DNA of 64,000 nt. Source: Bacteroidota bacterium. Lineage in GTDB: Bacteria; Bacteroidota; Bacteroidia; AKYH767-A; 2013-40CM-41-45. Shown in pieces: positions 54,052 to 63,259 of the stretch. The stretch lies in NCBI GenBank assembly GCA_016721305.1, contig JADKIH010000003.1:1-64000 (forward strand), in the 5' to 3' direction. The notes under the pieces were generated by a model. That model was given only the letters and a program-made list of their open reading frames with translations. It did not search any database and was not told the origin of the DNA. The position numbers and the translations under genes are program-made. Positions within the stretch are counted from its first letter, which is position 1; each line of letters begins with the position of its first letter.

Positions 54052-55005
54052 TTATTCAACAATTACAGTAGAAATATAGCTATGTGCATTAGTGATTGTT
54101 TTGATGAAGTACATTCCTGAAGATTGATTGCTTAAATCGATTGTTCTTTCATTAGCATCAACACCGACAGAAATTTCCTGTCCGATACTATTTGTCACAT
54201 TCACAAATTCGATTTTTTCGGAAGAAGGCAAATCAAGGTTAACTTTTTCTTTCCCGGAAGGATTAGGATAAACAGAAGCGTAAATCGGTTTATTCAATTC
54301 ACGCACAGCTACCGGAATAAAAGAGTAGAGCGCATACACTTCAGCAGCATTTAATTGTCGGCCGTAAACATGAATATCATCTATGCCTCCCGTTACCTGG
54401 AAGTAAGATTGATCCCATGGAGCAGCGCCAATTACAAGCGGGTCCGAATTATTTCCGATCGTATTGACAGATGCGAGCATACTATCTACTGCTAATCCGT
54501 TTACATATTCCACTAAGTAGCCACCGCTTTTCCAAGGAAATGCCAAATGTTGCCAGCTTCCGCCAACAACGCCCTGACAAGTGAATGCAGTTCGAGTGCC
54601 GGTTGCATCCCATACTTCTGTGTAAGTTGAATCGTTCTGAATTCCGAAAATAAAACCGCTGTTAAATGCATAATCACAGCGGCCAATTAATTTTTGATTC
54701 GCACTTACATCGGCAATATTAATCCACAGTGAAACCGACAGCTGTTCGCTCAAATCCATCGCTGCAGCATAAGGAACTATGATGTTGGAACCAAAACCCG
54801 GAAAGTCGTACGACGAATTAGAATTTGAGAAACGATCATTTGCCAGTGTTGCAAGTGAAACAACGCCGGGCTGAAGATGTCCGGAAGTATCGTTTGCATT
54901 ACCGCTGAAAGGAAAAGCACCGATGAGACCAACTTGCAGATTGACCTGCGCAAAGGCGGAAATTGACAAAAAGGTAACGGTAAGTAGTGCGTAGAGTTTT
55001 TTCAT
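54052..55005 (-). CDS. Secreted LamG/concanavalin-like protein with T9SS tail
   Basis: A 317-residue exported protein with signal peptide 1-19 (ending SISAFA). The body is a LamG-like jelly-roll: GLIGAFPFSGNANDTSG, LSVSLWINIADVSANQKLIGR, WQHLAFPWKSGGYLVEYVNGLAVDS, GGIDDIHVYGRQLNAAEVYALY, the last being the hallmark strand. Such domains bind glycans or proteins. Residues about 240-317 form a T9SS type A domain (ASVYPNPSGKEKVNL, NSIGQEI, QSSGMYFIKT). The partner is unknown. It converges on the hxlR gene across a shared terminator. Confidence 0.9.
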   Translation of the reverse strand: MKKLYALLTVTFLSISAFAQVNLQVGLIGAFPFSGNANDTSGHLQPGVVSLATLANDRFSNSNSSYDFPGFGSNIIVPYAAAMDLSEQLSVSLWINIADVSANQKLIGRCDYAFNSGFIFGIQNDSTYTEVWDATGTRTAFTCQGVVGGSWQHLAFPWKSGGYLVEYVNGLAVDSMLASVNTIGNNSDPLVIGAAPWDQSYFQVTGGIDDIHVYGRQLNAAEVYALYSFIPVAVRELNKPIYASVYPNPSGKEKVNLDLPSSEKIEFVNVTNSIGQEISVGVDANERTIDLSNQSSGMYFIKTITNAHSYISTVIVE

Positions 55006-55063
55006 GTATGCTAATGTTTAGTTTATACTAAGAAAGATAGAATAATCTGCAGATAAATGCAAA

Positions 55064-55480
55064 TTAATCAATAGTAGCAATAACCTTCAATTCGATTGCA
55101 ATAGGAGTTGGAAGACAATTTATTTCCAGCGTTGTCCGACAAGGAGGATTCTCGCTAAAATACTCGGCCCACAGCTTATTGTAGATAGGAAAGTCATCTT
55201 TCATATTTGTGAGAAAAACAGTTACGTCAACAATTTTCGTCCAGCTACTTCCAGCATCTTCTAAAATAGCTTTGACATTTTTGAAAACCGAATGACATTG
55301 TGCGGCGATATCGTACGACACGATTTTTCCCTGTTCATCCAATTCCACTCCCGGAATTTTTTTCGTTCCTCTTTCACGCGGACCTACGCCCGATAAAAAC
55401 AACAAATTTCCCACACGACGTGCATGCGGATACAAGCCAACCGGCTCCGGAGCTTTGGAAGAATTGATCTGTTCTGACAT
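55064..55480 (-). CDS. RidA/YjgF family protein
   Basis: A 138-residue cytosolic protein from the preferred ATG at 55480 (MSEQINSSKAPEP); the longer start at 55537 adds an unlikely hydrophobic lead. The RidA fold motifs are GLYPHARRVGNLLFLSGVGPRERG, NVKAILEDAGSSWTKIVDVTVFLTNM and NPPCRTTLEINCLPTPIAIELKVIA. The Arg of CRT and the terminal Glu of IELKVIA correspond to the imine/enamine hydrolysis site of RidA proteins. It probably clears reactive 2-aminoacrylate-type intermediates or acts in a catabolic branch (several Rid subfamilies exist). No neighbouring pathway genes help. Confidence 0.9.
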   Translation of the reverse strand: MSEQINSSKAPEPVGLYPHARRVGNLLFLSGVGPRERGTKKIPGVELDEQGKIVSYDIAAQCHSVFKNVKAILEDAGSSWTKIVDVTVFLTNMKDDFPIYNKLWAEYFSENPPCRTTLEINCLPTPIAIELKVIATID

Positions 55481-56115
55481 GGGGGGAAGATACAAAAAGA
55501 GATTGAAAATGCGGAAAATTTTCGAGACGCTTTGCACCCCACAAACTTTGGGGAATCAGAGCAATTTGCAAATGGAGATCTCTTAAAAAATCATGTCGTT
55601 CATCCTTCTGATTTCTTTACTGAAATGTATTCAATGCTTGTTACTTTCGCATGGCGGAGATTGCACGGTGTTGAAACGGAAGATGAAATTTTTCTTGACA
55701 AAACGACTCGCAGATTGCTCCGTAAGTCCCGTTCTCGTTAAACCCCATTAATGCCAACTTAACTATACAGCACACAAGTTCTTCTGCTTGACGTCTTCAC
55801 TTTAAAAACCCATTCCTTCCCGCCAAACTATACAACACACGGGTTCCTCTGGATGACGCGCTTCCTTTTAAAAAATCATGTCGTTCATCGCCCGGGAAAG
55901 TGTTGACGATGATAACAAACGATTTGTTCGGGCGATGAACGACATGATCTTCCCCAAAGCAGACCGTCATCCAGAAGGAACTCGTGTGTTGTTAAGAGAG
56001 GTCGCCGATTAAAATTTTCTTGCCTTTTTTATTGGATGATAATCATGATAAGGTGCAATAAATTAACCATCATATAGAGTTGTATTTGGCATTAACTGTC
56101 TAGACATTTGTATTG
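55481..56115. repeat. Long hairpin element and partial copies
   Basis: The main element is 55830-55993. Arms: 55875-55894 and 55929-55948 are perfect over 20 bp (ATCATGTCGTTCATCGCCCG), and outer arms around 55833-55859 and 55965-55992 also pair (CAACACACGGGTTCC with its complement, few mismatches). The loop is about 34 nt. Partial copies occur at about 55584-55603 (ATCATGTCGTTCATC) and 55761-55800. A RNA transcript would fold into a stem of more than 50 bp. No protein gene was recognised. Confidence 0.85.
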
Positions 56116-56397
56116 ATGTACTACACTTACATAACTACAAATCCAAGAAAAACAACACTATATACCGGAGTAACAAATAACTTAAAGCGGAGAATGGTGG
56201 AAAATCGCATGGGAAGAAATAAAGGCAATTCCTTTACCGGCAGATATTATTGCTATAAATTGGTTTACTATGAAGAACACGAATCAATATTACGAGCAAT
56301 TGAGCGAGAAAAAGAAATTAAATTACTTTCAAGAGCTGATAAATTGAATTTGATATATTCAATTAACCCCAAAATGCACACATTAAATTTATATTAA
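56116..56397 (+). CDS. GIY-YIG nuclease domain protein
   Basis: A 93-residue stand-alone GIY-YIG protein from the ATG at 56116 (an upstream TTG adds one residue). Motifs: YYTYITTNPRKTTLYTGVTNNLKRRM (GIY-YIG core with the Tyr pair), the Arg in LKRRMVE, and the Glu in IEREKEIKLL that completes the active site in small family members (UPF0213/YhbQ-like). It may cleave or nick DNA, but the biological role of these stand-alone forms is unclear. It follows a hairpin element by about 120 bp. Many Tyr and Lys codons and a more A/T-rich sequence than neighbouring genes suggest recent transfer. Confidence 0.9.
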   Translation: MYYTYITTNPRKTTLYTGVTNNLKRRMVENRMGRNKGNSFTGRYYCYKLVYYEEHESILRAIEREKEIKLLSRADKLNLIYSINPKMHTLNLY

Positions 56398-56422
56398 TTT
56401 CAGCATTAGCTTAGGATCAGGG

Positions 56423-57058
56423 TTATTCCACAATAACCTTCCCTCTTATTATTAGCCTCGTTGGACTCTCCACCGAATACAAATACCCCCCCTTCCCCAA
56501 TCCCCCAACTTTGAAAGACGACTCAACCTCCCCTTGAAATACAATCTTTCCGTCGATCGAATAAAGTGTAACCGTTGAACGGCCTTTTGAATTCAAGAGT
56601 GAAAATGATTCTGTTTCCGAATCGTAAACAAGATTTATTTTTGTTTGATTGATTTCATTTACCTTATTGGCAATATCTACCTGAAAGAGATACGTCTGCT
56701 GATTGACTTGATTAAAACCAGAACACTCATCAGGGCCGGTGTATGGAGCAGTGTAAATATTGATTTGACTTTGATAAGCTCCGGCAGGGAGTACTCCTAA
56801 CAGAATAGTATCGGTACGGTAGCAAATTACAGTCAGCATTCCGACGCAATGATACAAATCAATTACAGGCATACCTTGCAACGATACATTGCTATGATGA
56901 AAAGCACAATCTCCGCTATTAAAAGCTAAGTCGACAACCAGATAAATCGTATCGGTCTCTGTAGGAGTTGGGGGAATGGTTGTAAAACCTAATATGTTTT
57001 GCGCCGAACAAATCTGTGTCGAAAGAAAGATAGCTACAGCAAATAAAATTGTTTTCAT
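56423..57058 (-). CDS. Secreted protein with T9SS tail, function unknown
   Basis: About 211 residues from the ATG at 57058 (MKTILFAV; an earlier in-frame start gives a charged lead MKETDP). A signal peptide ends at ICSAQ. The body (about 25-140) has the pattern PPTPTETDTIYLVVDLAFNSGDCAFHHSNVSLQG, with several Cys and His, and does not match a family known to me. Residues about 145-211 form a short T9SS type A domain (INLVYDSETESFSLLNS, YSIDGKIVFQGE, LGKGGYLYSVES). Extracellular location expected. It is divergent from the candidate small RNA. Confidence 0.82.
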   Translation of the reverse strand: MKTILFAVAIFLSTQICSAQNILGFTTIPPTPTETDTIYLVVDLAFNSGDCAFHHSNVSLQGMPVIDLYHCVGMLTVICYRTDTILLGVLPAGAYQSQINIYTAPYTGPDECSGFNQVNQQTYLFQVDIANKVNEINQTKINLVYDSETESFSLLNSKGRSTVTLYSIDGKIVFQGEVESSFKVGGLGKGGYLYSVESPTRLIIRGKVIVE

Positions 57059-57170
57059 CGGGTCGGTTTCCTTCAAAGTTATAATATATTTTTTCTTTTT
57101 TCAAAACGGAAATCATATAAAAATAAAAATTGTCTACCCCTCCGAATGTGGCATTTGATGCGGGATACAA

Positions 57171-57294
57171 TATATTTGTCACAGGGGAAAAGACATTGTT
57201 AAACTTAACCCGAAACACAAAAACAAACAAACTATCGGGCTGCGTACCTGATGAGCCGGTCATATCACCAACGATGACCGGCTTTCTTTTTTTT
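57171..57294 (+). ncRNA. Candidate small RNA with promoter and terminator
   Basis: A perfect TATATTTG box (57171-57178) would start a transcript near 57185, and a strong rho-independent terminator (stem AGCCGGTCAT/ATGACCGGCT, 57254-57263 and 57274-57283, then a T-run to 57294) would end it after about 110 nt. No credible ORF lies between and no plus-strand gene feeds the terminator. The terminator is clear; the small RNA is inferred. Confidence 0.5.
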
Positions 57295-57455
57295 ATAAAA
57301 ATCCAATTCTTTCTGCCGGGAAGTTACTTTCTACATTACAACCCCTACGAGTAAATTCCGGTGTCATTTGTTGTCTCAGGACTTCCAAAAATTGTAGCTT
57401 TTTAAGATTCCGACCTCCAACCATCGCATTTTCACGAAATTAATAGGAATAACTC

Positions 57456-57463
57456 TAACTTTG
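57456..57463 (+). promoter_or_regulatory. TAACTTTG -7 box
   Basis: A perfect TANNTTTG match 22 bp before the ATG of the 57486 gene. Confidence 0.55.
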
Positions 57464-57485
57464 AGCTTTACACAACTCGCACCCA

Positions 57486-59429
57486 ATGACTCGAATTCTC
57501 CTATTATCGGCTCTTCTTATTTCCTCCATTTGCTCGGCCCGGTCTCCAAAGACTTTTGTGGCCGAAAACATTCAAAAACAAATCAATTCGTCAGGGCAAA
57601 ACCGCAGTTTAACTGTGCAGGAAAACGCGAAATCCTCAACTATTCAAAGTCCTTATGCCGGTATTTCGGCCTATCAGAATTTTAAATTACCGCAAATCCC
57701 TTCGCAGATTTATTCGAACGACACTCTAATAGTAGGGTTGATTCCGAATGATACGCTTCGAATCACAGGCAATTGGACACATACCGGTCCAATCTGGGTT
57801 TTTAACGATGGTGTCCTCATTTTTGATAATGCAAACGTCATCGATTCAGGTGATGTGTATGTTTGGGGTAACGGACAATTACTTGCCGAGTCATCTACAT
57901 TATTTTTTCCGCAGAATTATTTTTATGAGCGCTCACTTCTGGCGATCGGTAATTCGCAAGTTGTCCTGAACAATTGTTCGTTGAACTACAGTGGTATGTC
58001 GCATAATCTGGTGATTAGCGATTCAGCAAATGTCAACTTCAACAACGTTCATCAGAACGACTGGACTACGTGCGGATTGTGGGGAGCATGCACACTTAGT
58101 ATCAATCATTGCAATCTGGGTGGAGAATACATTCTTAGTTCGTACGCAAACGTACACTTCAATAAAGTTGACACATTAATATTGTGGCATCAGTTGCCTG
58201 ACACGTCTGTTATCAATTTCGATTTTCCGTCTACCGATACTGTCTACAACTATCAATTTGATTCATCCGTACCGGGAGTTGCCGGAGTGGCTTATCATGT
58301 TGATGCTGATTCGTGCACTGATGTGATGTGGGCTTTGATGCCTGTGAATGGCTCTAATGTTACAATCAACAATTCAACAATTCGCGCAATCGGTGCCTGG
58401 TTTACTCAGGGTGATTCGGTCACGATTCAAAATATTTTCAACAATTCAAATTACACCTCATACACTGCACCATTAACAGATCGCATTTTACATCTGAACA
58501 ATTGCTCGGTACAAACATGGAGCATGTATGTATTCGATTCATCGGAAGTGAATATTTATAATTGCCAGCTTGGCGAAGTCGGCTGTCAGTCGCATGCTTC
58601 ATCGAATTCACAAGGTTTTATACTCGACGGCTCAGGAGGATATTTCTGGGCGACCGATACTGCCACATCTTTTGCCGATCAGGTTGCTGTCTACTCTACA
58701 GTAAGAAGTGAGCGAAACGGAATATTCGTTCTCATGAATAGCTACCTACCGTTTCTTCCGCCAAGTGCAATTGGATCGAGCTTGCTCGTTTGTGTTCAAG
58801 ACAGTTGCGCCGGAGACCCGGTTGCCTTCGATGGTGCAATCGTTTGGAATCAAAAATTCACCACTCCTGACACCGCTTATACCGATTCACTACTCAATAT
58901 TACCGGATCAGCATGGATAGACCAGGGACCTCAGGGAAGTTGGATGGACTTTTCAAATTACAGCGTTTACTTCCGTGAAATCAGTGCATCGTCGCTCACT
59001 CCATTGGTAATCGACTCTGCTATGGAAATTCGAAATTCGACTCTTGCAAATTGGAATACTAACGGACTAACGCCTGGCTTATATGAATTAAGCCTTAAAA
59101 TCAGGAATAATCTGGGCGATTCCCTCTCCTCCACCCGACAAATTGTATTGACATCAGGGCAGAACGGAATAGCAGAATTGAATTCATCGGAAAATTACAT
59201 TTATCCAAACCCTGCAACGGATAATATAAAGATTGTATCTGACAACTATCCGGTCGAGTTCGAATTATTTGACAACACAGGAAAATCAATTGAAAAAGAA
59301 ATCGTCAACAGCTCTTCTCAATATATTCCGATGACTAAGCATTCAGCGGGAATTTACATCTATCAGCTGCGCGATTCTAAGCAAGTCCGTCTGGGAAAAT
59401 TACTTATTCAACCTTCGGGTAAAAATTAA
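57486..59429 (+). CDS. Large secreted beta-helix-like protein with T9SS tail
   Basis: A 647-residue exported protein with signal peptide 1-18 (ending SICSA). Residues about 75-400 consist of short repeated units (GDVYVWGNGQLLAESSTL, GNSQVVLNNCSLNYSG, DSANVNFNNVHQND, GSNVTINNSTIRAIG, DSSEVNIYNCQLGEVG) with N-N-C/S stacks, the look of a right-handed parallel beta-helix. A beta-sandwich region follows, then a T9SS domain (about 575-647; NYIYPNPATDNIKIV, FDNTGKSIEKE, HSAGIYIYQL). It may bind or cleave polysaccharide, but no catalytic residues are evident. A TAACTTTG box lies 22 bp upstream. Confidence 0.85.
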   Translation: MTRILLLSALLISSICSARSPKTFVAENIQKQINSSGQNRSLTVQENAKSSTIQSPYAGISAYQNFKLPQIPSQIYSNDTLIVGLIPNDTLRITGNWTHTGPIWVFNDGVLIFDNANVIDSGDVYVWGNGQLLAESSTLFFPQNYFYERSLLAIGNSQVVLNNCSLNYSGMSHNLVISDSANVNFNNVHQNDWTTCGLWGACTLSINHCNLGGEYILSSYANVHFNKVDTLILWHQLPDTSVINFDFPSTDTVYNYQFDSSVPGVAGVAYHVDADSCTDVMWALMPVNGSNVTINNSTIRAIGAWFTQGDSVTIQNIFNNSNYTSYTAPLTDRILHLNNCSVQTWSMYVFDSSEVNIYNCQLGEVGCQSHASSNSQGFILDGSGGYFWATDTATSFADQVAVYSTVRSERNGIFVLMNSYLPFLPPSAIGSSLLVCVQDSCAGDPVAFDGAIVWNQKFTTPDTAYTDSLLNITGSAWIDQGPQGSWMDFSNYSVYFREISASSLTPLVIDSAMEIRNSTLANWNTNGLTPGLYELSLKIRNNLGDSLSSTRQIVLTSGQNGIAELNSSENYIYPNPATDNIKIVSDNYPVEFELFDNTGKSIEKEIVNSSSQYIPMTKHSAGIYIYQLRDSKQVRLGKLLIQPSGKN

Positions 59430-59523
59430 ATAATTTGTTACCGATAGTTCGACCACTTTCACGGTGCCAGGCAATAAATCAAAAAATGCCATCAAGCTCC
59501 TGAAAAGTTAACTCCTCGTCACC

Positions 59524-62154
59524 TTAGTGGTTACTTAAACCATTTGCATAACCGATGACGCAACTCTTCCGTGTTAAATTGCTCCTTCCGTCAAGGTCAA
59601 ACGATTTAATCAAGATCAAGTATCGTCCGGGTGCAGGCAGTGTTCCTTCTTCTGTTAAACCATCCCAGTACAAAATGCCATCTGTAGAAGCGGTTTGATT
59701 TTCTACAAGCTTTCTCACATTGCGACCATATTCGTCGAATATGAGAACTGATAAAATTGTGTTTTCCCATTGGAACTGATACCGGATCGACAGCACATCA
59801 TCGTACCCGTCATTATCCGGAGAAAATACATTAGGCTCGATCGTGATATTGCCATTCATCCCGCTTTCCGGAATCCATTGCGAATTACGCAAGCCCGGTG
59901 TTGCAAATCCACTCAATGAAGAAGCTGAATGCCAAATTGCATTTGCCGTATCGGCACTAAAGCTATTCAGTCGTTCGAGCGAAACTCCTTTCGGATCATT
60001 GATGAGTGCAAAATGCAATTTATCGGAATACTGAAATCCATCAATGCGCTCACCGAGAGAATTCATGAGCACTACACTCCCTTCATCGGCATTGAAGTCG
60101 GGCATGTTCTTGACATTAAGAAAACGATTCTTATTTCCGCATGTGTAAAATGGTTTTACTTTTTCTGCGTCTTCACTCAGTACGAGATACTCATTCGGAA
60201 ATAAAAGTTTATGCTCGTTGCTAACAAGAGCTTCTTCTTTTACAGAAGAATCATCTTCGTAATCACTTTCTTTAATTGTCCAATGATAGAGGTCGATAAT
60301 TTTTCGTGAGCTATTATACAGCTCAACAAAATCCACTCCATTAGAATACGGATCGAATAATAACTCGTTAATCAATAAATCTCCGAAAACAGCTTCCACC
60401 GGAAAACCGAATTCTACTTCTTGCGTTGTGTCGACATTATTTCCGGCACAATCAGAAAGCTTGCCATGAACTTGCAATTTACTTTTAGCCAACGAAAATC
60501 GATTTACAAATGACAGACGAAATTTTGAGTCGGAGAAGGAATCAATCGAATCCGGAAGCATTGGGCCACCAACAGAATCGCTCACCGAAAACGAAGTAAC
60601 TCCTATCCCCTCCTCAATATTTTCGCTGAACTCAACATCGAGATGAGTTGAATCAGCGGGCCATACATTTAGAATGTACGGCGCAATTGTATCTCTGTAA
60701 ATTCCCATAACACTATTCAGAACGCCGGGAGTTCCATGTTGTGTTGCATCAGACACTCGCCAATTGTTTTCGTCTTCGCAACGGAACGATAAATCAATTC
60801 GCTCTAAACTCCATCCGCCATTTTTCTTTGTAGCATCGTGATAAGTTTCGTCGCTGAATACAAAGTGGTCGATGATTTCGCCATTATCATTTTTCAAAGA
60901 CAAACTATCGCCCGTATCATTATTCAGTCCGGGAAAATCAGAAACTCCGAATGCTCCATGAATTCCGGAAAACATTGTAGCATTTTGATCGGGGAAAATA
61001 ACGGCGTAGTCTTGCGGATAAAGAACTATATCAGGTAAGGAAGCATCACTTGAGCCATCAGACAAAATCCAATTATGAAGTGAAACAGCAGAATCATTAG
61101 CATTATAAATTTCAACATACTCCGAATTAGGCAACGGACTTAACGACGACATTTCGAAATAGACTTCGGAGAAGAGCACAGTGCGAGCTTCGACAAGCTC
61201 AGATAGCGGGAAGAACGATAACGATAGCGATAACGAGGGGAGCGGGTTGGCAGATAAGTCACTTACGTTCGAAATTTGGAGATGATAGGTTAGCCCGCTT
61301 TGAAAATTTTGTTGGAAGTGCAAGACGTATCCAAGTGATATGCTTGTGTCTTTCTCAACGCTCGACGGATTTCCGATTCCGCCATCAACGAAATAATTAT
61401 TTATGTTGAAAACGGAAGCGCTATCCATTGCTTCACTAAATCCGATCCGAATTTCATTTTGAGTAACGGAAGAGATTCCGGTGCATGTTGGAGGAGAATA
61501 ATCGTGAACAAAGGCGCCGACATAGACGTCATCAAAATAGAAATGCTGAACATTTCCGGAGGTGTAAATGCAGTCAACTCCAAAGAAACCGGATACAGGT
61601 AAATTAGGTTCTTGCCCGGATGCCGAGAATACGTAATTCGTTCCGGCTGCATCGTCAGTGTAGATTGTCCAGAAGCCTGTTGGTAAGCGAAGCACACGAA
61701 GAGTTATATCGAATGAGCTTGCCAGCTGTCCGTCAGGGCCCCGACAAATTGAAGTCGAAACCGTCCCCGTTTGACTGAAAAGTTCAACCGCATCGGCCGA
61801 AAGAGCCTCGCCCAGTCGAAGGTAAAAGCCATTCAAAGGCAAGGAAAGATCAGGCTGATCGGCCAGCAAGTAGATTTTCGAATAATTAGAAGAAGATGGC
61901 GAAAAGGGCTGTTTCACGCGAATTCGCCACTCTATTGTGTCATTCAAGGTCACCGTCAAAGGCGTCGAAAGCCACGACTCGCCTGCATTTGCAGCATTCA
62001 GCTGGAGTTGTCCTGTCGTGTTTACGATAAAGTCAGCACTACTCCCTGACCAGAGGACCGGGGTAATAAAATCGCCATCGGAAAAGTCGTCCGACAATTG
62101 TGCATTACACACTGTAACCGTGAGTAAAAAAATAAGTATGAAGAGCCTCTGCAT
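59524..62154 (-). CDS. Secreted lamin-tail protein with type B T9SS domain
   Basis: An 876-residue exported protein with signal peptide 1-18. A beta-sandwich domain (about 25-215) is followed by a Big/Ig-like insert (GISSVTQNEIRIGFSEAMDSASVFN), a lamin-tail domain (about 330-470; LFSEVYFEMSSL, EYVEIYNANDSAVSLHNWILSD, RCEDENNWRV), a second Ig-like insert (LDVEFSENIEE), a second lamin-tail (about 590-755; INELLFDPYSNGVDFVELYNSS), and a type B C-terminal domain (VFSPDNDGYDDVLSIRYQF, LIFDEYGRNVRKL, YWDGLTEEG). The FSPDNDG motif marks gliding-motility-associated tails. It is the only type B protein seen in the window. Binding function unknown. Confidence 0.9.
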   Translation of the reverse strand: MQRLFILIFLLTVTVCNAQLSDDFSDGDFITPVLWSGSSADFIVNTTGQLQLNAANAGESWLSTPLTVTLNDTIEWRIRVKQPFSPSSSNYSKIYLLADQPDLSLPLNGFYLRLGEALSADAVELFSQTGTVSTSICRGPDGQLASSFDITLRVLRLPTGFWTIYTDDAAGTNYVFSASGQEPNLPVSGFFGVDCIYTSGNVQHFYFDDVYVGAFVHDYSPPTCTGISSVTQNEIRIGFSEAMDSASVFNINNYFVDGGIGNPSSVEKDTSISLGYVLHFQQNFQSGLTYHLQISNVSDLSANPLPSLSLSLSFFPLSELVEARTVLFSEVYFEMSSLSPLPNSEYVEIYNANDSAVSLHNWILSDGSSDASLPDIVLYPQDYAVIFPDQNATMFSGIHGAFGVSDFPGLNNDTGDSLSLKNDNGEIIDHFVFSDETYHDATKKNGGWSLERIDLSFRCEDENNWRVSDATQHGTPGVLNSVMGIYRDTIAPYILNVWPADSTHLDVEFSENIEEGIGVTSFSVSDSVGGPMLPDSIDSFSDSKFRLSFVNRFSLAKSKLQVHGKLSDCAGNNVDTTQEVEFGFPVEAVFGDLLINELLFDPYSNGVDFVELYNSSRKIIDLYHWTIKESDYEDDSSVKEEALVSNEHKLLFPNEYLVLSEDAEKVKPFYTCGNKNRFLNVKNMPDFNADEGSVVLMNSLGERIDGFQYSDKLHFALINDPKGVSLERLNSFSADTANAIWHSASSLSGFATPGLRNSQWIPESGMNGNITIEPNVFSPDNDGYDDVLSIRYQFQWENTILSVLIFDEYGRNVRKLVENQTASTDGILYWDGLTEEGTLPAPGRYLILIKSFDLDGRSNLTRKSCVIGYANGLSNH

Positions 62155-62167
62155 TGCGGGGGAATTA

Positions 62168-62175
62168 TAAATTTG
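62168..62175 (+). promoter_or_regulatory. TAAATTTG box upstream of asd
   Basis: A perfect TANNTTTG match 67 bp before the asd ATG, just upstream of the start of the divergent lamin-tail gene. Confidence 0.45.
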
Positions 62176-62242
62176 TCGTCAAAATTACGTGGGCCCCCGT
62201 CAATTAATAACCGCGTAAATGATGGTTTAAAAAATATCCTTA

Positions 62243-63232
62243 ATGAAAGTAGCAGTCGTAGGTGCCACAGGCATGGTTGGACAGGTGATGTTGAAAGTTC
62301 TGGAAGAGAGAAATTTTCCGGTAACAGAATTAATTCCCGTTGCTTCGGAGAAATCGGTCGGTAAAGAAATTTCTTACCGCGGAAAGAATTACAAAATTGT
62401 TTCCATGGAAGATGCCGTAGCCATGAAACCAAACATCGCCATCTTCTCTGCCGGCGGAAACACCTCACTCGAGTGGGCACCTAAGTTTGCTGCTGCCGGA
62501 ACCACTGTTGTCGACAATTCCTCCGCATGGCGTATGCATGCCGACAAAAAATTAGTCGTTCCCGAAATCAATGCGCATGTATTAACGAAAGACGACAAGA
62601 TCATCGCCAATCCGAATTGCTCGACGATTCAGATGGTGCTTACTTTGAATCCGCTTCACAAGAAGTATAAAATTAAGCGCATCGTTGTTTCCACGTATCA
62701 ATCCGTCAGCGGTACAGGAAAAAAAGCCGTTGATCAGATGATGAACGAGCGTAAAGGCGTTACCGGAGAAATGGCTTATGCCTATCCGATCGACATGAAC
62801 GTATTGCCACACATCGATTCCTTCCTCGACAATGGCTACACCAAGGAAGAGATGAAGATGGTGAATGAAACGAAAAAAATCATGGGCGACGATTCAATTC
62901 GCCTGACCGCTACTACTGTACGCGTTCCCGTAAAAGGCGGCCACAGCGAAGCCGTGAATATTGAATTCGAAAATGATTTTACTTTAGAAGAAGTTCGCAG
63001 CATCCTCTCCTCCACTCACGGAGTGAAATTGATCGACGATGTATCGAATTTAAAATACCCGATGCCACTCTACGCCGAAGGAAAAGACGAAGTGTTCGTA
63101 GGCCGTATCCGTCGTGACGAATCGCAGCCAAAAACTTTGAACATGTGGATTGTGGCTGATAATCTCCGCAAGGGCGCTGCTACGAATGCAGTGCAGATCG
63201 GGGAGTACCTTGTTTCGCATAAATTAATTTAA
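62243..63232 (+). CDS. asd: Aspartate-semialdehyde dehydrogenase
   Basis: A 329-residue cytosolic enzyme that reduces beta-aspartyl phosphate with NADPH to aspartate semialdehyde, the branch point to lysine/diaminopimelate, threonine and methionine. The nucleotide loop is GATGMVG (8-13), the catalytic Cys is C126 (NPNCSTIQM), and the substrate-binding region includes VSTYQSVSGTGKKA and RVPVKGGHSEAVNIEF (His general base). Length is normal. It is divergent from the lamin-tail gene and followed 28 bp downstream by a secreted protein gene that may be co-transcribed. Confidence 0.97.
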   Translation: MKVAVVGATGMVGQVMLKVLEERNFPVTELIPVASEKSVGKEISYRGKNYKIVSMEDAVAMKPNIAIFSAGGNTSLEWAPKFAAAGTTVVDNSSAWRMHADKKLVVPEINAHVLTKDDKIIANPNCSTIQMVLTLNPLHKKYKIKRIVVSTYQSVSGTGKKAVDQMMNERKGVTGEMAYAYPIDMNVLPHIDSFLDNGYTKEEMKMVNETKKIMGDDSIRLTATTVRVPVKGGHSEAVNIEFENDFTLEEVRSILSSTHGVKLIDDVSNLKYPMPLYAEGKDEVFVGRIRRDESQPKTLNMWIVADNLRKGAATNAVQIGEYLVSHKLI

Positions 63233-63259
63233 CTCCCTTATATTCAAAAATTGTCTACC

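Noticed and set aside
55532..55741. Frame on the plus strand in the hairpin region
   Set aside because: It is made of repeat-derived sequence (ATCATGTCGTTCATCC) and has no conserved motif.
57130..57354. Short frame across the terminator at 57.25 kb
   Set aside because: It reads through a strong terminator hairpin and has no family signal; the small-RNA reading fits better.
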